This document shows positions 1 through 8,274 of a stretch of DNA of 64,000 nucleotides, in pieces. This stretch comes from Streptomyces sp. ISL-10 (GTDB lineage Bacteria; Actinomycetota; Actinomycetes; Streptomycetales; Streptomycetaceae). Under the pieces are notes generated by a model, which saw only the letters and a list, made by a program, of their open reading frames with translations, was not told the DNA's origin and ran no database searches. Position numbers and translations under genes: made by a program. Position 1 is the first letter of the stretch, and each line of letters begins with the position of its first letter. The stretch is from assembly GCF_018614575.1 (NCBI RefSeq), contig NZ_JAGGOJ010000017.1, forward strand, positions 211,322 to 275,321. Direction: 5' to 3'.

Positions 1-617
1 TGCCGCAGGACACCACCCAGCCCCAGCCGTCCTTCTCCTCGGTGGCTCCCCTGCCCCCGCCGAATCCGAAGGACTTCATCTCCGACCGCAAGAAGGACAC
101 GGCGCCGCTCAGCGCCGAAGGCCTCTTCCCCGGCAAGAAGCTGACGATGGGTGACGGCGACCGCGTCTACACCAAGGGCGCCACGTCCCGTACCGGCAAC
201 TGCGCCTCCGTCACCAGCGGCGTCCTCGGCTCGGTGCTGGAGAGGCACGGCTGCGAACAGGTCTTCCGCGCCACCTACCTCAAGGACGGCATCGCGGTCA
301 CCGTGGGCGTCGCGACCTTCGAGAACGAGGCAAAGGCCAAGAAGGTCGTCCAGCAGGCAAGGGGCGGCATCGCGCCCCTGCCCGGCGCCGGGGTCCCCAC
401 CTTCTGCAAGGGCGGCCCGGTCTGCCGGAACACGTACAACTCCTACGGCCGCTACGCCTACTTCACCATCACGGGCTACACGAAGGCCAAGTCGGTGACG
501 ACGGGCGACACCAACGCGTACCGGTCCGGCGACGACATCGGGGAGTTCACGTTCCGCCAGATCGTGCGCCGCGGCGAGGCCCAGGCCTCAGCCGCAGCCA
601 CCGCACCCGCCCAGTAG
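1..617 (+). CDS. C-terminal part of a secreted-type hypothetical protein
   Basis: The reading frame is open from base 3 with no stop, so the gene starts left of the window and only its C-terminal part, about 204 residues, is visible. A GTG at 42 could be read as a start, but no ribosome site precedes it and the frame continues upstream, so I treat the gene as partial. The visible part begins Pro/Gln-rich (linker-like), then has a compact domain with four cysteines (NCAS, HGCEQ, FCKGG, VCRN) that could form disulfides, and ends Ala-rich. This suits an extracytoplasmic domain behind a membrane anchor or signal, but that is inference. I do not recognise the family. Its stop lies 27-30 bp inside the convergent truA gene. 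Confidence 0.7.
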   Translation, partial: PQDTTQPQPSFSSVAPLPPPNPKDFISDRKKDTAPLSAEGLFPGKKLTMGDGDRVYTKGATSRTGNCASVTSGVLGSVLERHGCEQVFRATYLKDGIAVTVGVATFENEAKAKKVVQQARGGIAPLPGAGVPTFCKGGPVCRNTYNSYGRYAYFTITGYTKAKSVTTGDTNAYRSGDDIGEFTFRQIVRRGEAQASAAATAPAQ

Positions 618-1472
618 CGAACCGGTCGGCAGGGAGCGCCTGTTGCGCGCCTCCCTGTTCCGGGCGGCCAGCAACTCGTCGGCGGGGTAGCCCACTTCCT
701 CCAGCGTCAGCCCGTGCGGGCGTACGACGTGCACGGCCGAGTCCCGTACGCCCGCCGAGAGCACCTTCGCGGGCCATTCCACCGGCCGGTGGCCGTCGCC
801 CACGAACAGCAGCGCGCCGACGAGCGAACGCACCATGTTGTGGCAGAAGGCATCGGCCTTCACGGTCGCGGTGACGATCCCGGACGCGTCCCGCTGCCAG
901 GACAGCTGCTGCAGGGTACGGATGGTCGTCGCCCCGTCGCGCTTCTTGCAGTACGCGGCGAAGTCGTGTTCCCCGAGCAGCCTCGCGGCCGCGGCGTTCA
1001 TCGCGTCGACGTCCAAGGGCCAGTCGTGCCACAGGACATGGCCGCGCAGCAGCGGATCGACACCGCCGGGGTTGTCGGTCACGCGGTACGCGTAGCGGCG
1101 CCAGATCGCCGAGAACCGCGCGTTGAACCCCGCCGGCGCCTCGGCCGCGCTCCAGATGCGCACGTCCCGCGACAGCCGGCCCGCCAGCCGCTTCAGGAGC
1201 TTGTCCCGGTGCTCGGCCCACAGCTCCTCGGGCAGGTCCACGTGCGCCACCTGCCCGCGCGCGTGCACCCCGGCGTCCGTCCGCCCGGCGACCGTCAGCT
1301 CATACGTCGTCCGCGACCGCGTCACCGTACGCAGCGCGTCCTCGATCTCGCCCTGCACGGTCCGCTGCCCGCGTGCCTGCTTGGCCCAGCCGGAGAAGTC
1401 CTTGCCGTCGTACGAAAGGTCCAGCCGTACCCGGACGAAACCGGGCTCCACCTCATCGCTCACGCGATCCAT
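588..1472 (-). CDS. truA: tRNA pseudouridine synthase A
   Basis: TruA converts uridines 38-40 in the tRNA anticodon arm to pseudouridine. The 294-residue product has the family signature GRTDAGVHARGQVAH near residues 64-78, with the catalytic Asp at about residue 66, and the N-terminal strand LDLSYDGKDFSGWA. The ATG start at 1472 gives a normal length for actinobacterial TruA. It lies 74 bp downstream of rplQ, with a strong hairpin between them, so it is read partly or wholly apart from the alpha operon. Gene order rplQ-truA is standard in Streptomyces. The 3' end overlaps the convergent neighbour by about 30 bp. Confidence 0.95.
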   Translation of the reverse strand: MDRVSDEVEPGFVRVRLDLSYDGKDFSGWAKQARGQRTVQGEIEDALRTVTRSRTTYELTVAGRTDAGVHARGQVAHVDLPEELWAEHRDKLLKRLAGRLSRDVRIWSAAEAPAGFNARFSAIWRRYAYRVTDNPGGVDPLLRGHVLWHDWPLDVDAMNAAAARLLGEHDFAAYCKKRDGATTIRTLQQLSWQRDASGIVTATVKADAFCHNMVRSLVGALLFVGDGHRPVEWPAKVLSAGVRDSAVHVVRPHGLTLEEVGYPADELLAARNREARNRRSLPTGSLLGGCGGCG

Positions 1473-1485
1473 CCTTATCTGCTGA

Positions 1486-1518
1486 ACGGGCCCGCCCCCC
1501 AGTGGGGAGCGGGCCCGT
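1486..1518 (-). terminator. hairpin between rplQ and truA
   Basis: Ten-base arms ACGGGCCCGC and GCGGGCCCGT are perfectly complementary, and an inner CCCC/GGGG extends the stem. It lies just after the rplQ stop in the direction of transcription. There is no U-run, as is usual in Streptomyces terminators. It could end most alpha-operon transcripts or only attenuate truA. Confidence 0.65.
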
Positions 1519-1546
1519 CCGAAGACCTCTTGCCACGAAGCGCGGC

Positions 1547-2041
1547 TCAGGCCTCCTTGGTCTCCTCGGCCGGAGCCTCGGCGGCCTCGTCGGCGTCGGT
1601 CTTCTCGACCTTGGCCTCCTCGGCTTCCTTGACCGCACGCTTGGCGGCGGCCTCGGCCTCGGCGACGGTCGCCTTCTTGGCAATCTCACCCTCGACCAGC
1701 TCGATCACAGCCATCGGGGCGTTGTCGCCACGACGGTTGCCGATCTTGGTGATACGGGTGTAGCCACCCGGACGCTCGGCGTAACGCGGAGCGATCTCGG
1801 TGAAGAGCGTGTGCACGATGCCCTTGTCCGTGATCGTCTGCAGCACCAGGCGACGGTTGTGGATGTCGCCCTTCTTCGCCTTGGTGATCAGGCGCTCGGC
1901 GACGGGACGCAGGCGGCGGGCCTTGGCCTCGGTCGTGGTGATGCGGCCGTGCTCGAACAGCGACTTCGCCAGGTTCGCGAGAAGCAGCTTCTCGTGAGCG
2001 GCGCTGCCACCGAAACGGGCTCCCTTGGTGGGACGCGGCAT
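1547..2041 (-). CDS. rplQ: 50S ribosomal protein L17
   Basis: L17 sits near the peptide tunnel exit of the 50S subunit. I place the start at the ATG at 2041 (MPRPTKGARFGG), the conserved L17 N-terminus; an in-frame ATG 24 bases further up would add MQITRRNP, which is not family sequence. The product is 164 residues, longer than the roughly 120-130 of many bacteria, because of an acidic Ala/Glu-rich tail after about residue 115, ending in EETKEA. Such tails are usual in actinobacterial L17. It is the last r-protein gene of the infA-rpmJ-rpsM-rpsK-rpoA-rplQ run. Confidence 0.97.
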   Translation of the reverse strand: MPRPTKGARFGGSAAHEKLLLANLAKSLFEHGRITTTEAKARRLRPVAERLITKAKKGDIHNRRLVLQTITDKGIVHTLFTEIAPRYAERPGGYTRITKIGNRRGDNAPMAVIELVEGEIAKKATVAEAEAAAKRAVKEAEEAKVEKTDADEAAEAPAEETKEA

Positions 2042-2148
2042 GGGGTTTCTCCTTGTGATCTGCACCGGCCGTGTCAGGTACCGGTGTCAGTTCCCTCCAG
2101 GCGGTCGCCGGAGGGTGTGCGGGGAGCCGGGGCTCCCCGCAAGCCTTC

Positions 2149-3171
2149 TCAGTACTGCTCGGTCTCGACGAACCCGGCGTCCGCGTCGTCGTCGGCGCCG
2201 AAGGCGTCGGCGGCGGCGGTCGGGTCGAATCCGGGCGGGCTGTCCTTCAGGGCCAGGCCCATGCCGGCCAGCTTCGCCTTGACCTCGTCGATCGACTTCG
2301 CACCGAAGTTGCGGATGTCGAGCAGGTCGGCCTCGGAGCGCGCCACGAGCTCACCCACGGAGTGGATGCCCTCACGCTTGAGGCAGTTGTACGAACGAAC
2401 GGTGAGCTCGAGCTCCTCGATCGGCAGCGCCAGGTCGGCGGCGAGGGCGGCGTCCGTGGGGGACGGGCCCATGTCGATGCCCTCGGCGTCGATGTTGAGC
2501 TCGCGGGCCAGACCGAACAGCTCGACCAGGGTCTTGCCGGCGGACGCCATGGCGTCACGCGGGCGCATGGCCTGCTTGGTCTCGACGTCGACGATCAGCT
2601 TGTCGAAGTCGGTGCGCTGCTCGACTCGGGTCGCCTCGACCTTGTAGGTGACCTTGAGCACCGGCGAGTAGATGGAGTCGACCGGAATACGGCCGATCTC
2701 CTGGCCCACCTGCTTGTTCTGCACGGCGGAGACGTAGCCGCGACCGCGCTCGACGGTCAGCTCCATCTCCAGCTTGCCCTTGCCGTTCAGCGTGGCGAGC
2801 ACCAGGTCGGGGTTGTGCACCTCGACACCGGCCGGCGGGGCGATGTCGGCAGCGGTGACCAGGCCGGGACCCTGCTTGCGCAGGTACATCACGACCGGCT
2901 CGTCGTGCTCCGAGGAGACGACCAGCTGCTTGATGTTCAGGATGAGGTCGGTGACGTCCTCCTTGACGCCCGGCACGGTGGTGAACTCGTGCAGGACACC
3001 GTCGATGCGGATGGACGTGACAGCCGCACCCGGGATCGAGGAAAGGAGCGTGCGACGGAGGCTGTTGCCGAGCGTGTAGCCGAAGCCCGGCTCCAGCGGC
3101 TCGATGACGAACCGCGAGCGGTACTCGTCGACAACCTCTTCGGTCAGCGAGGGGCGCTGAGCGATCAGCAT
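2149..3171 (-). CDS. rpoA: RNA polymerase alpha subunit
   Basis: The 340-residue alpha subunit nucleates core polymerase assembly and contacts activators and UP elements. The N-terminal assembly domain is evident (FVIEPLEPGFGYTLGNSL near residues 21-38), followed by a linker and an alpha C-terminal domain from about residue 245 (VRSYNCLKREGIHSVGEL and NFGAKSIDEVK, the DNA-binding helix-hairpin-helix part). The tail is acidic (DDDADAGFVETEQY). The start at 3171 gives MLIAQRPSLTEE, the streptomycete N-terminus. It lies 138 bp downstream of rpsK with a hairpin between, so rpoA may also have its own promoter. Confidence 0.98.
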   Translation of the reverse strand: MLIAQRPSLTEEVVDEYRSRFVIEPLEPGFGYTLGNSLRRTLLSSIPGAAVTSIRIDGVLHEFTTVPGVKEDVTDLILNIKQLVVSSEHDEPVVMYLRKQGPGLVTAADIAPPAGVEVHNPDLVLATLNGKGKLEMELTVERGRGYVSAVQNKQVGQEIGRIPVDSIYSPVLKVTYKVEATRVEQRTDFDKLIVDVETKQAMRPRDAMASAGKTLVELFGLARELNIDAEGIDMGPSPTDAALAADLALPIEELELTVRSYNCLKREGIHSVGELVARSEADLLDIRNFGAKSIDEVKAKLAGMGLALKDSPPGFDPTAAADAFGADDDADAGFVETEQY

Positions 3172-3255
3172 GGTGGTGTTCCTTCAGTCGTGGACGCCCG
3201 CTATTTGACGTCCTCTGCCACCGGGCGGAGCCCGATGCTGTTACAGCAAGGGTAC

Positions 3256-3287
3256 GGGCGATACGACCCGAAGGGGTCGTACCGCCC
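3256..3287 (-). terminator. hairpin between rpsK and rpoA
   Basis: Arms GGGCGATACGACCC and GGGTCGTACCGCCC pair over 14 positions with a single A/C mismatch, closing a 4-base loop. It lies in the 138 bp spacer between the rpsK stop and the rpoA start. It is more likely an attenuator or processing site than a full terminator, because rpoA follows in the same direction. Confidence 0.55.
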
Positions 3288-3309
3288 GGACACTCAGGTC
3301 AAGCGAACG

Positions 3310-3714
3310 TCAGACGCGACGACGCTTGGGGGGACGGCAGCCGTTGTGCGGCGTGGGGGTGACGTCCTGGATCGAGCCGACCTCGAGGCCGGTGGCCTGG
3401 AGGGAACGGATCGCGGTCTCGCGGCCGGAGCCGGGACCCTTGACGAAGACGTCGACCTTGCGCATGCCGTGCTCCTGCGCGCGGCGGGCGGCCGACTCGG
3501 CGGCCATCTGCGCGGCGAAGGGGGTGGACTTGCGCGAGCCCTTGAAGCCGACGTGGCCCGCGGAGGCCCACGAGATCACGTTGCCGGTCGGGTCCGTGAT
3601 GGACACGATCGTGTTGTTGAACGTGCTCTTGATGTGCGCGTGGCCGTGAGCGACGTTCTTCTTTTCCTTGCGGCGCACCTTCTTGGCAGCGCCCTGACGT
3701 CCCTTGGGGGGCAT
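3310..3714 (-). CDS. rpsK: 30S ribosomal protein S11
   Basis: S11 is on the 30S platform, next to the mRNA exit and 16S helices 23-24. The 134-residue product starts MPPKGRQGAAKKVRRKEKKN and carries the family core HIKSTFNNTIVSITDPTGN and the conserved basic end PHNGCRPPKRRRV. Length and end sequence are normal. It follows rpsM by 99 bp, a GC-rich spacer able to fold. Confidence 0.98.
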   Translation of the reverse strand: MPPKGRQGAAKKVRRKEKKNVAHGHAHIKSTFNNTIVSITDPTGNVISWASAGHVGFKGSRKSTPFAAQMAAESAARRAQEHGMRKVDVFVKGPGSGRETAIRSLQATGLEVGSIQDVTPTPHNGCRPPKRRRV

Positions 3715-3813
3715 GTCTTATCTCCTACGGGAGGTGGTCGGTCCTACAGCGAAGACCGTGGGAACGCGGGGGTCCGGGGGTCGCCCCCCGGATTCCGCAG
3801 TGTCCGCTGCGGA

Positions 3814-4194
3814 CTACTTCTTGCCCGGCTTCTTCTTGCCGGCGATTGCGCGACGCGGGCCCTTGCGGGTACGGGCGTTCGTGCTGGTGCGCTGACCGTG
3901 GACCGGCAGACCGCGACGGTGGCGCAGACCCTGGTAGCAGCCGATCTCGACCTTGCGGCGGATGTCGGCCTGGATCTCGCGACGGAGGTCACCCTCGGTC
4001 TTGAGGTTGACGTCCACGTACTCGCGGATCTTGACCAGGTCCTCTTCGGCCAGGTCACGAACGCGGGTGTTCGGGTTCACACCGGTCGCGGCGAGAGTCG
4101 CCTTCGACTGGGTGCGGCCGATACCGAAGACGTAGGTGAGTGCGACCTCCACACGCTTGTCGCGCGGGATGTCAACACCGGAAACGCGTGCCAT
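3814..4194 (-). CDS. rpsM: 30S ribosomal protein S13
   Basis: S13 sits in the 30S head and bridges to L5 and the P-site tRNA. The 126-residue protein begins MARVSGVDIPRDKRVEVAL and has the helix-hairpin-helix region and the signature RHRRGLPVHGQRT near residue 92-104, followed by the Lys-rich tail that reaches the P site (KKKPGKK). Start and length match actinobacterial S13. It is 192 bp downstream of rpmJ, a longer gap than usual for this cluster. Confidence 0.98.
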   Translation of the reverse strand: MARVSGVDIPRDKRVEVALTYVFGIGRTQSKATLAATGVNPNTRVRDLAEEDLVKIREYVDVNLKTEGDLRREIQADIRRKVEIGCYQGLRHRRGLPVHGQRTSTNARTRKGPRRAIAGKKKPGKK

Positions 4195-4386
4195 TCAATG
4201 GCTCCTGTGTGTTCGGGGGTCTTCCGCAGTACCGCTCCCGACCGCCGACCTCTCGGATCGAGAGGTGGTACGTCCGGGTCCCCGGCCCCCGCCGGAGGTG
4301 TCGTCAGCCAGGTGGCTTGGACGGGCACTGCGTATGTACGAATTCTTACGTCGCGCGAAGAACTGCGAGGTGCAGGTCGGCGTGCG

Positions 4387-4500
4387 TCAGCCCTGGCGCT
4401 GCTTGTGGCGCAGGTTGTCGCAGATGACCATGACCCGGCCGTGACGGCGGATCACCTTGCACTTGTCGCAGATCTTCTTGACGCTCGGCTTGACCTTCAT
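4387..4500 (-). CDS. rpmJ: 50S ribosomal protein L36, zinc-binding form
   Basis: A 37-residue protein, MKVKPSVKKICDKCKVIRRH onward to HKQRQG. The pair C-x2-C, then a Cys and a His further on, is the zinc ribbon of the Cys-containing L36. The true start is the ATG at 4500; longer in-frame readings upstream are not family sequence. It follows infA by 58 bp in the usual infA-rpmJ order. Streptomycetes often hold a second, zinc-free L36 gene elsewhere under Zur control; that copy is not in this window. Confidence 0.97.
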   Translation of the reverse strand: MKVKPSVKKICDKCKVIRRHGRVMVICDNLRHKQRQG

Positions 4501-4558
4501 GGGATGTGAGGTTCTCCGGGTCAGTGCCGACACCCCGCGGAAGGGGGTGCGACAAGAT

Positions 4559-4780
4559 CTACTTGTAGCGGTAGACGATCCGCCCACGCGTCAGGTCGTA
4601 CGGAGAGAGCTCCACCACGACCCGGTCGTCCGGAAGGATACGGATGTAGTGCATCCGCATCTTGCCGGAGATGTGCGCGAGGACCTTGTGACCGTTCTGG
4701 AGCTCCACCTTGAACATGGCGTTCGGGAGGGACTCGATCACGGTGCCCTCGATTTCGATGGCACCTTGCTTCTTGGCCAC
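4559..4780 (-). CDS. infA: translation initiation factor IF-1
   Basis: IF-1 is a small OB-fold protein that occupies the 30S A site during initiation. I choose the GTG at 4780 (MAKKQGAIEIEGTVIESL), giving 73 residues, the standard length; a longer in-frame reading adds 19 residues unrelated to IF-1. Family motifs include NAMFKVELQNGHKVLAHISG and SPYDLTRGRIVYRYK at the end. It heads the run infA-rpmJ-rpsM-rpsK-rpoA-rplQ and is separated from map by 243 bp that must carry its promoter. Confidence 0.97.
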   Translation of the reverse strand: MAKKQGAIEIEGTVIESLPNAMFKVELQNGHKVLAHISGKMRMHYIRILPDDRVVVELSPYDLTRGRIVYRYK

Positions 4781-4860
4781 GCTTCGCCCTTCGAATCGGC
4801 TACCTTGATCGACTCTCCTCCCCGGGTGCGGACACACGGGTACACGAGAGCCGACGCATC

Positions 4861-4866
4861 AGTCTA
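4861..4866 (-). promoter_or_regulatory. possible -10 element of infA
   Basis: On the minus strand the hexamer TAGACT lies about 85 bases before the infA GTG in the map-infA spacer. It fits the streptomycete -10 pattern, but I see no good -35 at the right distance, so this is only a candidate. Confidence 0.3.
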
Positions 4867-5000
4867 CGTCAGGGCCTTCGAAAAGACGAATCCGGCAAGT
4901 CTGCCCACCGTAGAAGATCATTAAGCTCTGCTCAGGAGCGGGGCACGGCCGGCCGGCCTCGGCGGCTCCGCAGAACCTCACGCCGAGGGAGGGATCCGGC

Positions 5001-5040
5001 CGTCAGGCCAGGGGGTCCGCTCGTCAGGCCAGGGGGTCCG
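5001..5040. repeat. 19-bp tandem duplication at the end of map
   Basis: CGTCAGGCCAGGGGGTCCG occurs at 5001-5019 and again at 5022-5040. The right copy encodes the last codons and stop of map (stop at 5024-5026). The left copy lies just after the gene and repeats its final codons plus stop, as if the gene tail had been copied by slippage. Confidence 0.85.
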
Positions 5041-5860
5041 GCGCCGCCGTGATGCCCAGTTCGGCCAGCTTCGCCTTGCCGCCGTCGGGGGCGGTCAGCA
5101 CCAGCGGGCCCTCCTCGGTGAGCGCCACGGAGTGCTCCCAGTGCGAGGACCAGGTGCCGTCGGTCGTGACGACCGTCCAGTCGTCCTCGAGCACATCGGT
5201 CAGCGGCGTGCCGAGGGACACCATCGGCTCGATCGCCAGGCAGAAGCCGGGCACCAGCTTGGGGCCGCGGCCGCGCTTGCGGGAGACGTAGTTCAGCAGA
5301 TGCGGGTCCATGTGCATCTCGGTGCCGATGCCGTGGCCGCCGTACTCCTCGATGATCCCGTACTTGCCGGTCGCGGGGCGGGGCTGACGGCGGATGTACG
5401 TCTCGATGGCACGGGAGATGTCGACGAGGCGGTTGCCGTTCTTCATGGCGGCGATGCCGGCCCACATCGACTCCTCGGTCACCCGGGACAGCTCGATGAG
5501 CTCCGGAGCGTGACCGCTGCCCACGAACGCCGTGTACGCGGCGTCGCCGTGCCAGCCGTCGATGATGGCGCCGCAGTCGATGGAGATGATGTCGCCGTCC
5601 TTCAGGACGGTCTTGTCGTCGGGGATGCCGTGGACGACGACCTCGTTCACCGAGGTGCAGATGGTCGCGGGGAAGCCGCCGTATCCGAGGAAGTTCGACT
5701 TGGCGCCGTGGTCGGCGATCACCTTGCGCGCGACCTCGTCCAGGTCCCGTGTCGTGGCGCCCGGCACCGCGGCCTCGCGGGTCGCCGCATGGATGGCGGC
5801 GACGACCAGGCCCGCCTCACGCATCTTCGCGATCTGCTCGGGGGTCTTGATCTGCACCAT
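5024..5860 (-). CDS. map: methionine aminopeptidase, type I
   Basis: This enzyme removes the initiator Met from new proteins using two metal ions. The 278-residue product shows the metal ligands in order: Asp in SIDCGAIIDGWHGDAAY (two Asp), His in GGHGIGTEMHMDPHL, Glu in AIEPMVSLG and Glu in WEHSVALTEEG near the end. There is no N-terminal zinc-finger extension, so it is the short bacterial form. It follows adk with a 97 bp gap that holds a strong hairpin. Gene order secY-adk-map-infA is classical. Its 3' end carries a small tandem duplication. Confidence 0.97.
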   Translation of the reverse strand: MVQIKTPEQIAKMREAGLVVAAIHAATREAAVPGATTRDLDEVARKVIADHGAKSNFLGYGGFPATICTSVNEVVVHGIPDDKTVLKDGDIISIDCGAIIDGWHGDAAYTAFVGSGHAPELIELSRVTEESMWAGIAAMKNGNRLVDISRAIETYIRRQPRPATGKYGIIEEYGGHGIGTEMHMDPHLLNYVSRKRGRGPKLVPGFCLAIEPMVSLGTPLTDVLEDDWTVVTTDGTWSSHWEHSVALTEEGPLVLTAPDGGKAKLAELGITAAPDPLA

Positions 5861-5906
5861 TGCGGCGGGCGCCTTTCTCGGCGGGAATCAGGGGGCTCAT
5901 CAACAA

Positions 5907-5941
5907 TACGGCCGCGGCGTCCGTCGGACACCGCGGCCGTA
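5907..5941 (-). terminator. hairpin between adk and map
   Basis: TACGGCCGCGG and CCGCGGCCGTA form a perfect 11-bp stem around a 13-base loop, just after the adk stop. It probably reduces read-through from secY-adk into map. Confidence 0.6.
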
Positions 5942-5957
5942 CACAAGACTGTCCGGA

Positions 5958-6623
5958 TCAGGCCTGGGCGGCCTTGTCCTGCTGCAGCGCCTCCATCGCC
6001 CGGGCGGTGACGTCGCTCACCTTGCCCAGCGCGGAGATGGTGACCACCAGGCCCTGGGCCTTGTAGTAGTCGATGATCGGCTCGGTCTGAGTGTGGTAGA
6101 CCTCGAGCCGCTTGCGCACGGTGTCCTCGGAGTCGTCGTCGCGCTGGTACAGCTCGCCGCCGCACTCGTCGCAGACGCCCTCGGCCTTCGGCGAGGTGTA
6201 GGTGACGTGGAAGACGTGCGCGCTGTTGTTGCGGCACACACGGCGCCCGGCGATCCGCTTGACGACCTCGTCCTCGGGGACCTCGAGGTCGAGGACGGCG
6301 TCGAGCCCGGCGCCCTCGCCCCGGAGCATCTCGTCCAGCGCCTCGGCCTGACCCACGTTGCGCGGGAAGCCGTCCAGCAGGAAGCCGTTCGCGGCGTCGG
6401 GCTGGGACATGCGGTCCTTGGCCATCCCGATGGTCACCTCGTCCGGGACCAGGTTGCCGGCGTCCATGTACGCCTTGGCCTGCTTGCCCAGCTCCGTGCC
6501 CTGGGAGATGTTGGCGCGGAAGAGGTCGCCCGTGGAGATGTGCGGGATCGACAGGTTCTTGGCAAGGTACGCGGCCTGCGTTCCCTTCCCGGCACCGGGC
6601 GGTCCGACAAGGACGATTCGCAT
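5958..6623 (-). CDS. adk: adenylate kinase
   Basis: Adenylate kinase balances ATP, ADP and AMP. The ATG at 6623 gives 221 residues starting MRIVLVGPPGAGKGTQAAYL, with the P-loop GPPGAGKGT at residues 7-15, the conserved LLDGFPRNVGQAEALD (the DGFPR signature) and the LID with Cys residues in VCRNN and CDECGGELYQRDDDSED, which fit a long, zinc-binding LID. The start overlaps the secY stop (TGATG), so the two are translationally coupled. Longer upstream readings fall inside secY and are rejected. Confidence 0.97.
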   Translation of the reverse strand: MRIVLVGPPGAGKGTQAAYLAKNLSIPHISTGDLFRANISQGTELGKQAKAYMDAGNLVPDEVTIGMAKDRMSQPDAANGFLLDGFPRNVGQAEALDEMLRGEGAGLDAVLDLEVPEDEVVKRIAGRRVCRNNSAHVFHVTYTSPKAEGVCDECGGELYQRDDDSEDTVRKRLEVYHTQTEPIIDYYKAQGLVVTISALGKVSDVTARAMEALQQDKAAQA

Positions 6624-7939
6624 CAGCGGAGGAACCCTTCGTAATTGCGCTGCTGGAGCTGGCTCTCGATCTGCTTCACGGTCTCCAGACCCACACCCAC
6701 GATGATGAGGATGCTCGTCCCGCCGAACGGGAAGTTCTGGTTCGCGCCGAAGCCTGCCAACGCCATCGTCGGGACAAGAGCGATCAGACCCAGGTACAGC
6801 GAGCCCGGCCAAGTGATCCTGTTGAGCACGTAGCTCAGGTACTCGGCAGTAGGACGACCAGCCCGGATACCCGGGATGAAGCCACCATACTTCTTCATAT
6901 TGTCAGCGACTTCGTCGGAGTTGAACGAGATCGCCACATAGAAGAAGGCGAAGAACACGATCAACAGGAAGTACGTGGCAACGTAGAACGGTTTGCCGTC
7001 GACGAAGTGCTGTTGGATCCAGGATCCCCAGGCAGAGCTGCCCCCGCCTGCACTGAATTGGACCACGAGCGTCGGGATGTAGAGCAGCGAGGAGGCGAAG
7101 ATCACAGGGATGACGCCGGCCTGATTGACCTTCAGCGGGATGTAGGTCGAGGTACCGCCATAGGACCTGCGGCCGATCATCCGCTTCGCATACTGGACCG
7201 GAATTCGACGCTGCGCCTGCTCCACGAAGACCACCAGGCCGACCATCACGAAGCCGACCAGCATGACCACGGCGAACTCGATCCAGCCATCGGCGAGCTT
7301 GCCCTGCTGCTTGATGGCCCACAGGGCTCCGGGGAAGCCGGCGGCGATCGAGATGAACATCAGGATGGACATGCCGTTGCCGATACCGCGGTCGGTGATG
7401 AGCTCACCCAGCCACATGACCGCCGCAGTGCCCGCGGTCATGGTGATCACCATGGTGACGATAACGAAGATCGACTTGTCCGGAACGATTGCGTCGGCCG
7501 AGGCGCAGCCCTGGAACAGCGCGCCGCTGCGCGCGGTGGCAACCAGACCGGTGCCCTGGAGCACCGCGAGAGCGACCGTGAGATACCGCGTGTACTGAGT
7601 GATCTTCGCCGTGCCGGACTGCCCCTCCTTCTTGAGGGCCTCCAGCCGAGGGATGACCACCGTCAGCAGCTGCAGGATGATGCTCGCTGTGATGTACGGC
7701 ATGATGCCGAGCGCAAACACCGTGATCTGCAGCAGCGCACCGCCGCTGAACAGGTTGGCCAGGCCGAGGAGGTTGTTGCTCTTCGCGGTCTGATCAACAC
7801 AAATCTGCACGCTCTGGTAGTCGACACCGGGAATCGGGACGTGAGCCCCAAGCCGGTACAACACGATCATGGCGAGGGTGAAGAGCAATTTCTTGCGCAG
7901 GTCGGGCGTCTTGAACGCCCGGGCGAACGCGGTGAGCAC
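6623..7939 (-). CDS. secY: Sec translocon channel subunit SecY
   Basis: SecY is the protein-conducting channel of the cytoplasmic membrane. The 438-residue product has ten hydrophobic segments; typical motifs are LGAHVPIPGVDY early, GIMPYITASIILQLL, and the late GFIPGIRAGRPTAEYL cytosolic loop that contacts SecA and the ribosome. The GTG start at 7939 is preceded by GGAGG-like bases. Unlike in many bacteria it does not follow rplO closely: a 1.4 kb insert and a strong terminator lie between them, so it needs its own promoter. It overlaps adk by one base. Confidence 0.97.
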   Translation of the reverse strand: MLTAFARAFKTPDLRKKLLFTLAMIVLYRLGAHVPIPGVDYQSVQICVDQTAKSNNLLGLANLFSGGALLQITVFALGIMPYITASIILQLLTVVIPRLEALKKEGQSGTAKITQYTRYLTVALAVLQGTGLVATARSGALFQGCASADAIVPDKSIFVIVTMVITMTAGTAAVMWLGELITDRGIGNGMSILMFISIAAGFPGALWAIKQQGKLADGWIEFAVVMLVGFVMVGLVVFVEQAQRRIPVQYAKRMIGRRSYGGTSTYIPLKVNQAGVIPVIFASSLLYIPTLVVQFSAGGGSSAWGSWIQQHFVDGKPFYVATYFLLIVFFAFFYVAISFNSDEVADNMKKYGGFIPGIRAGRPTAEYLSYVLNRITWPGSLYLGLIALVPTMALAGFGANQNFPFGGTSILIIVGVGLETVKQIESQLQQRNYEGFLR

Positions 7940-8274
7940 GGTGCCTCCTGCGACCCCCGCGTTGCGCGCGAGAGGTAACGGTCGGAAAGAATCAGGGTTA
8001 CTTGCAACAGGGCATTCTTACGATGGGCACAGACCACCGACAGATGAGCACGGCCACCTTACCCGGGTAGTAGGCAAGCGTGAAACTTCCGGGCGATACC
8101 CCCCGTCGGCCTGCCGCACTCGGCCCGCCCCATTGTCCCGGAGCGTACGACTTTCGCCGGGTGCCTGCCCCGACGAAGCGACCCATGACGGCAGTGGATC
8201 TTCCGAAGTCCGGACCGGCGGGTTCCCGGCGAGCTGGGGACCGCTCCGGAGCGGATCCGCAAGGGGAAACAACC

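Noticed and set aside
2071..4509. Open frame of 812 codons on plus, opposite rpoA-rpsK-rpsM-rpmJ
   Set aside because: It spans several real genes and their spacers on the other strand, which are all recognised.
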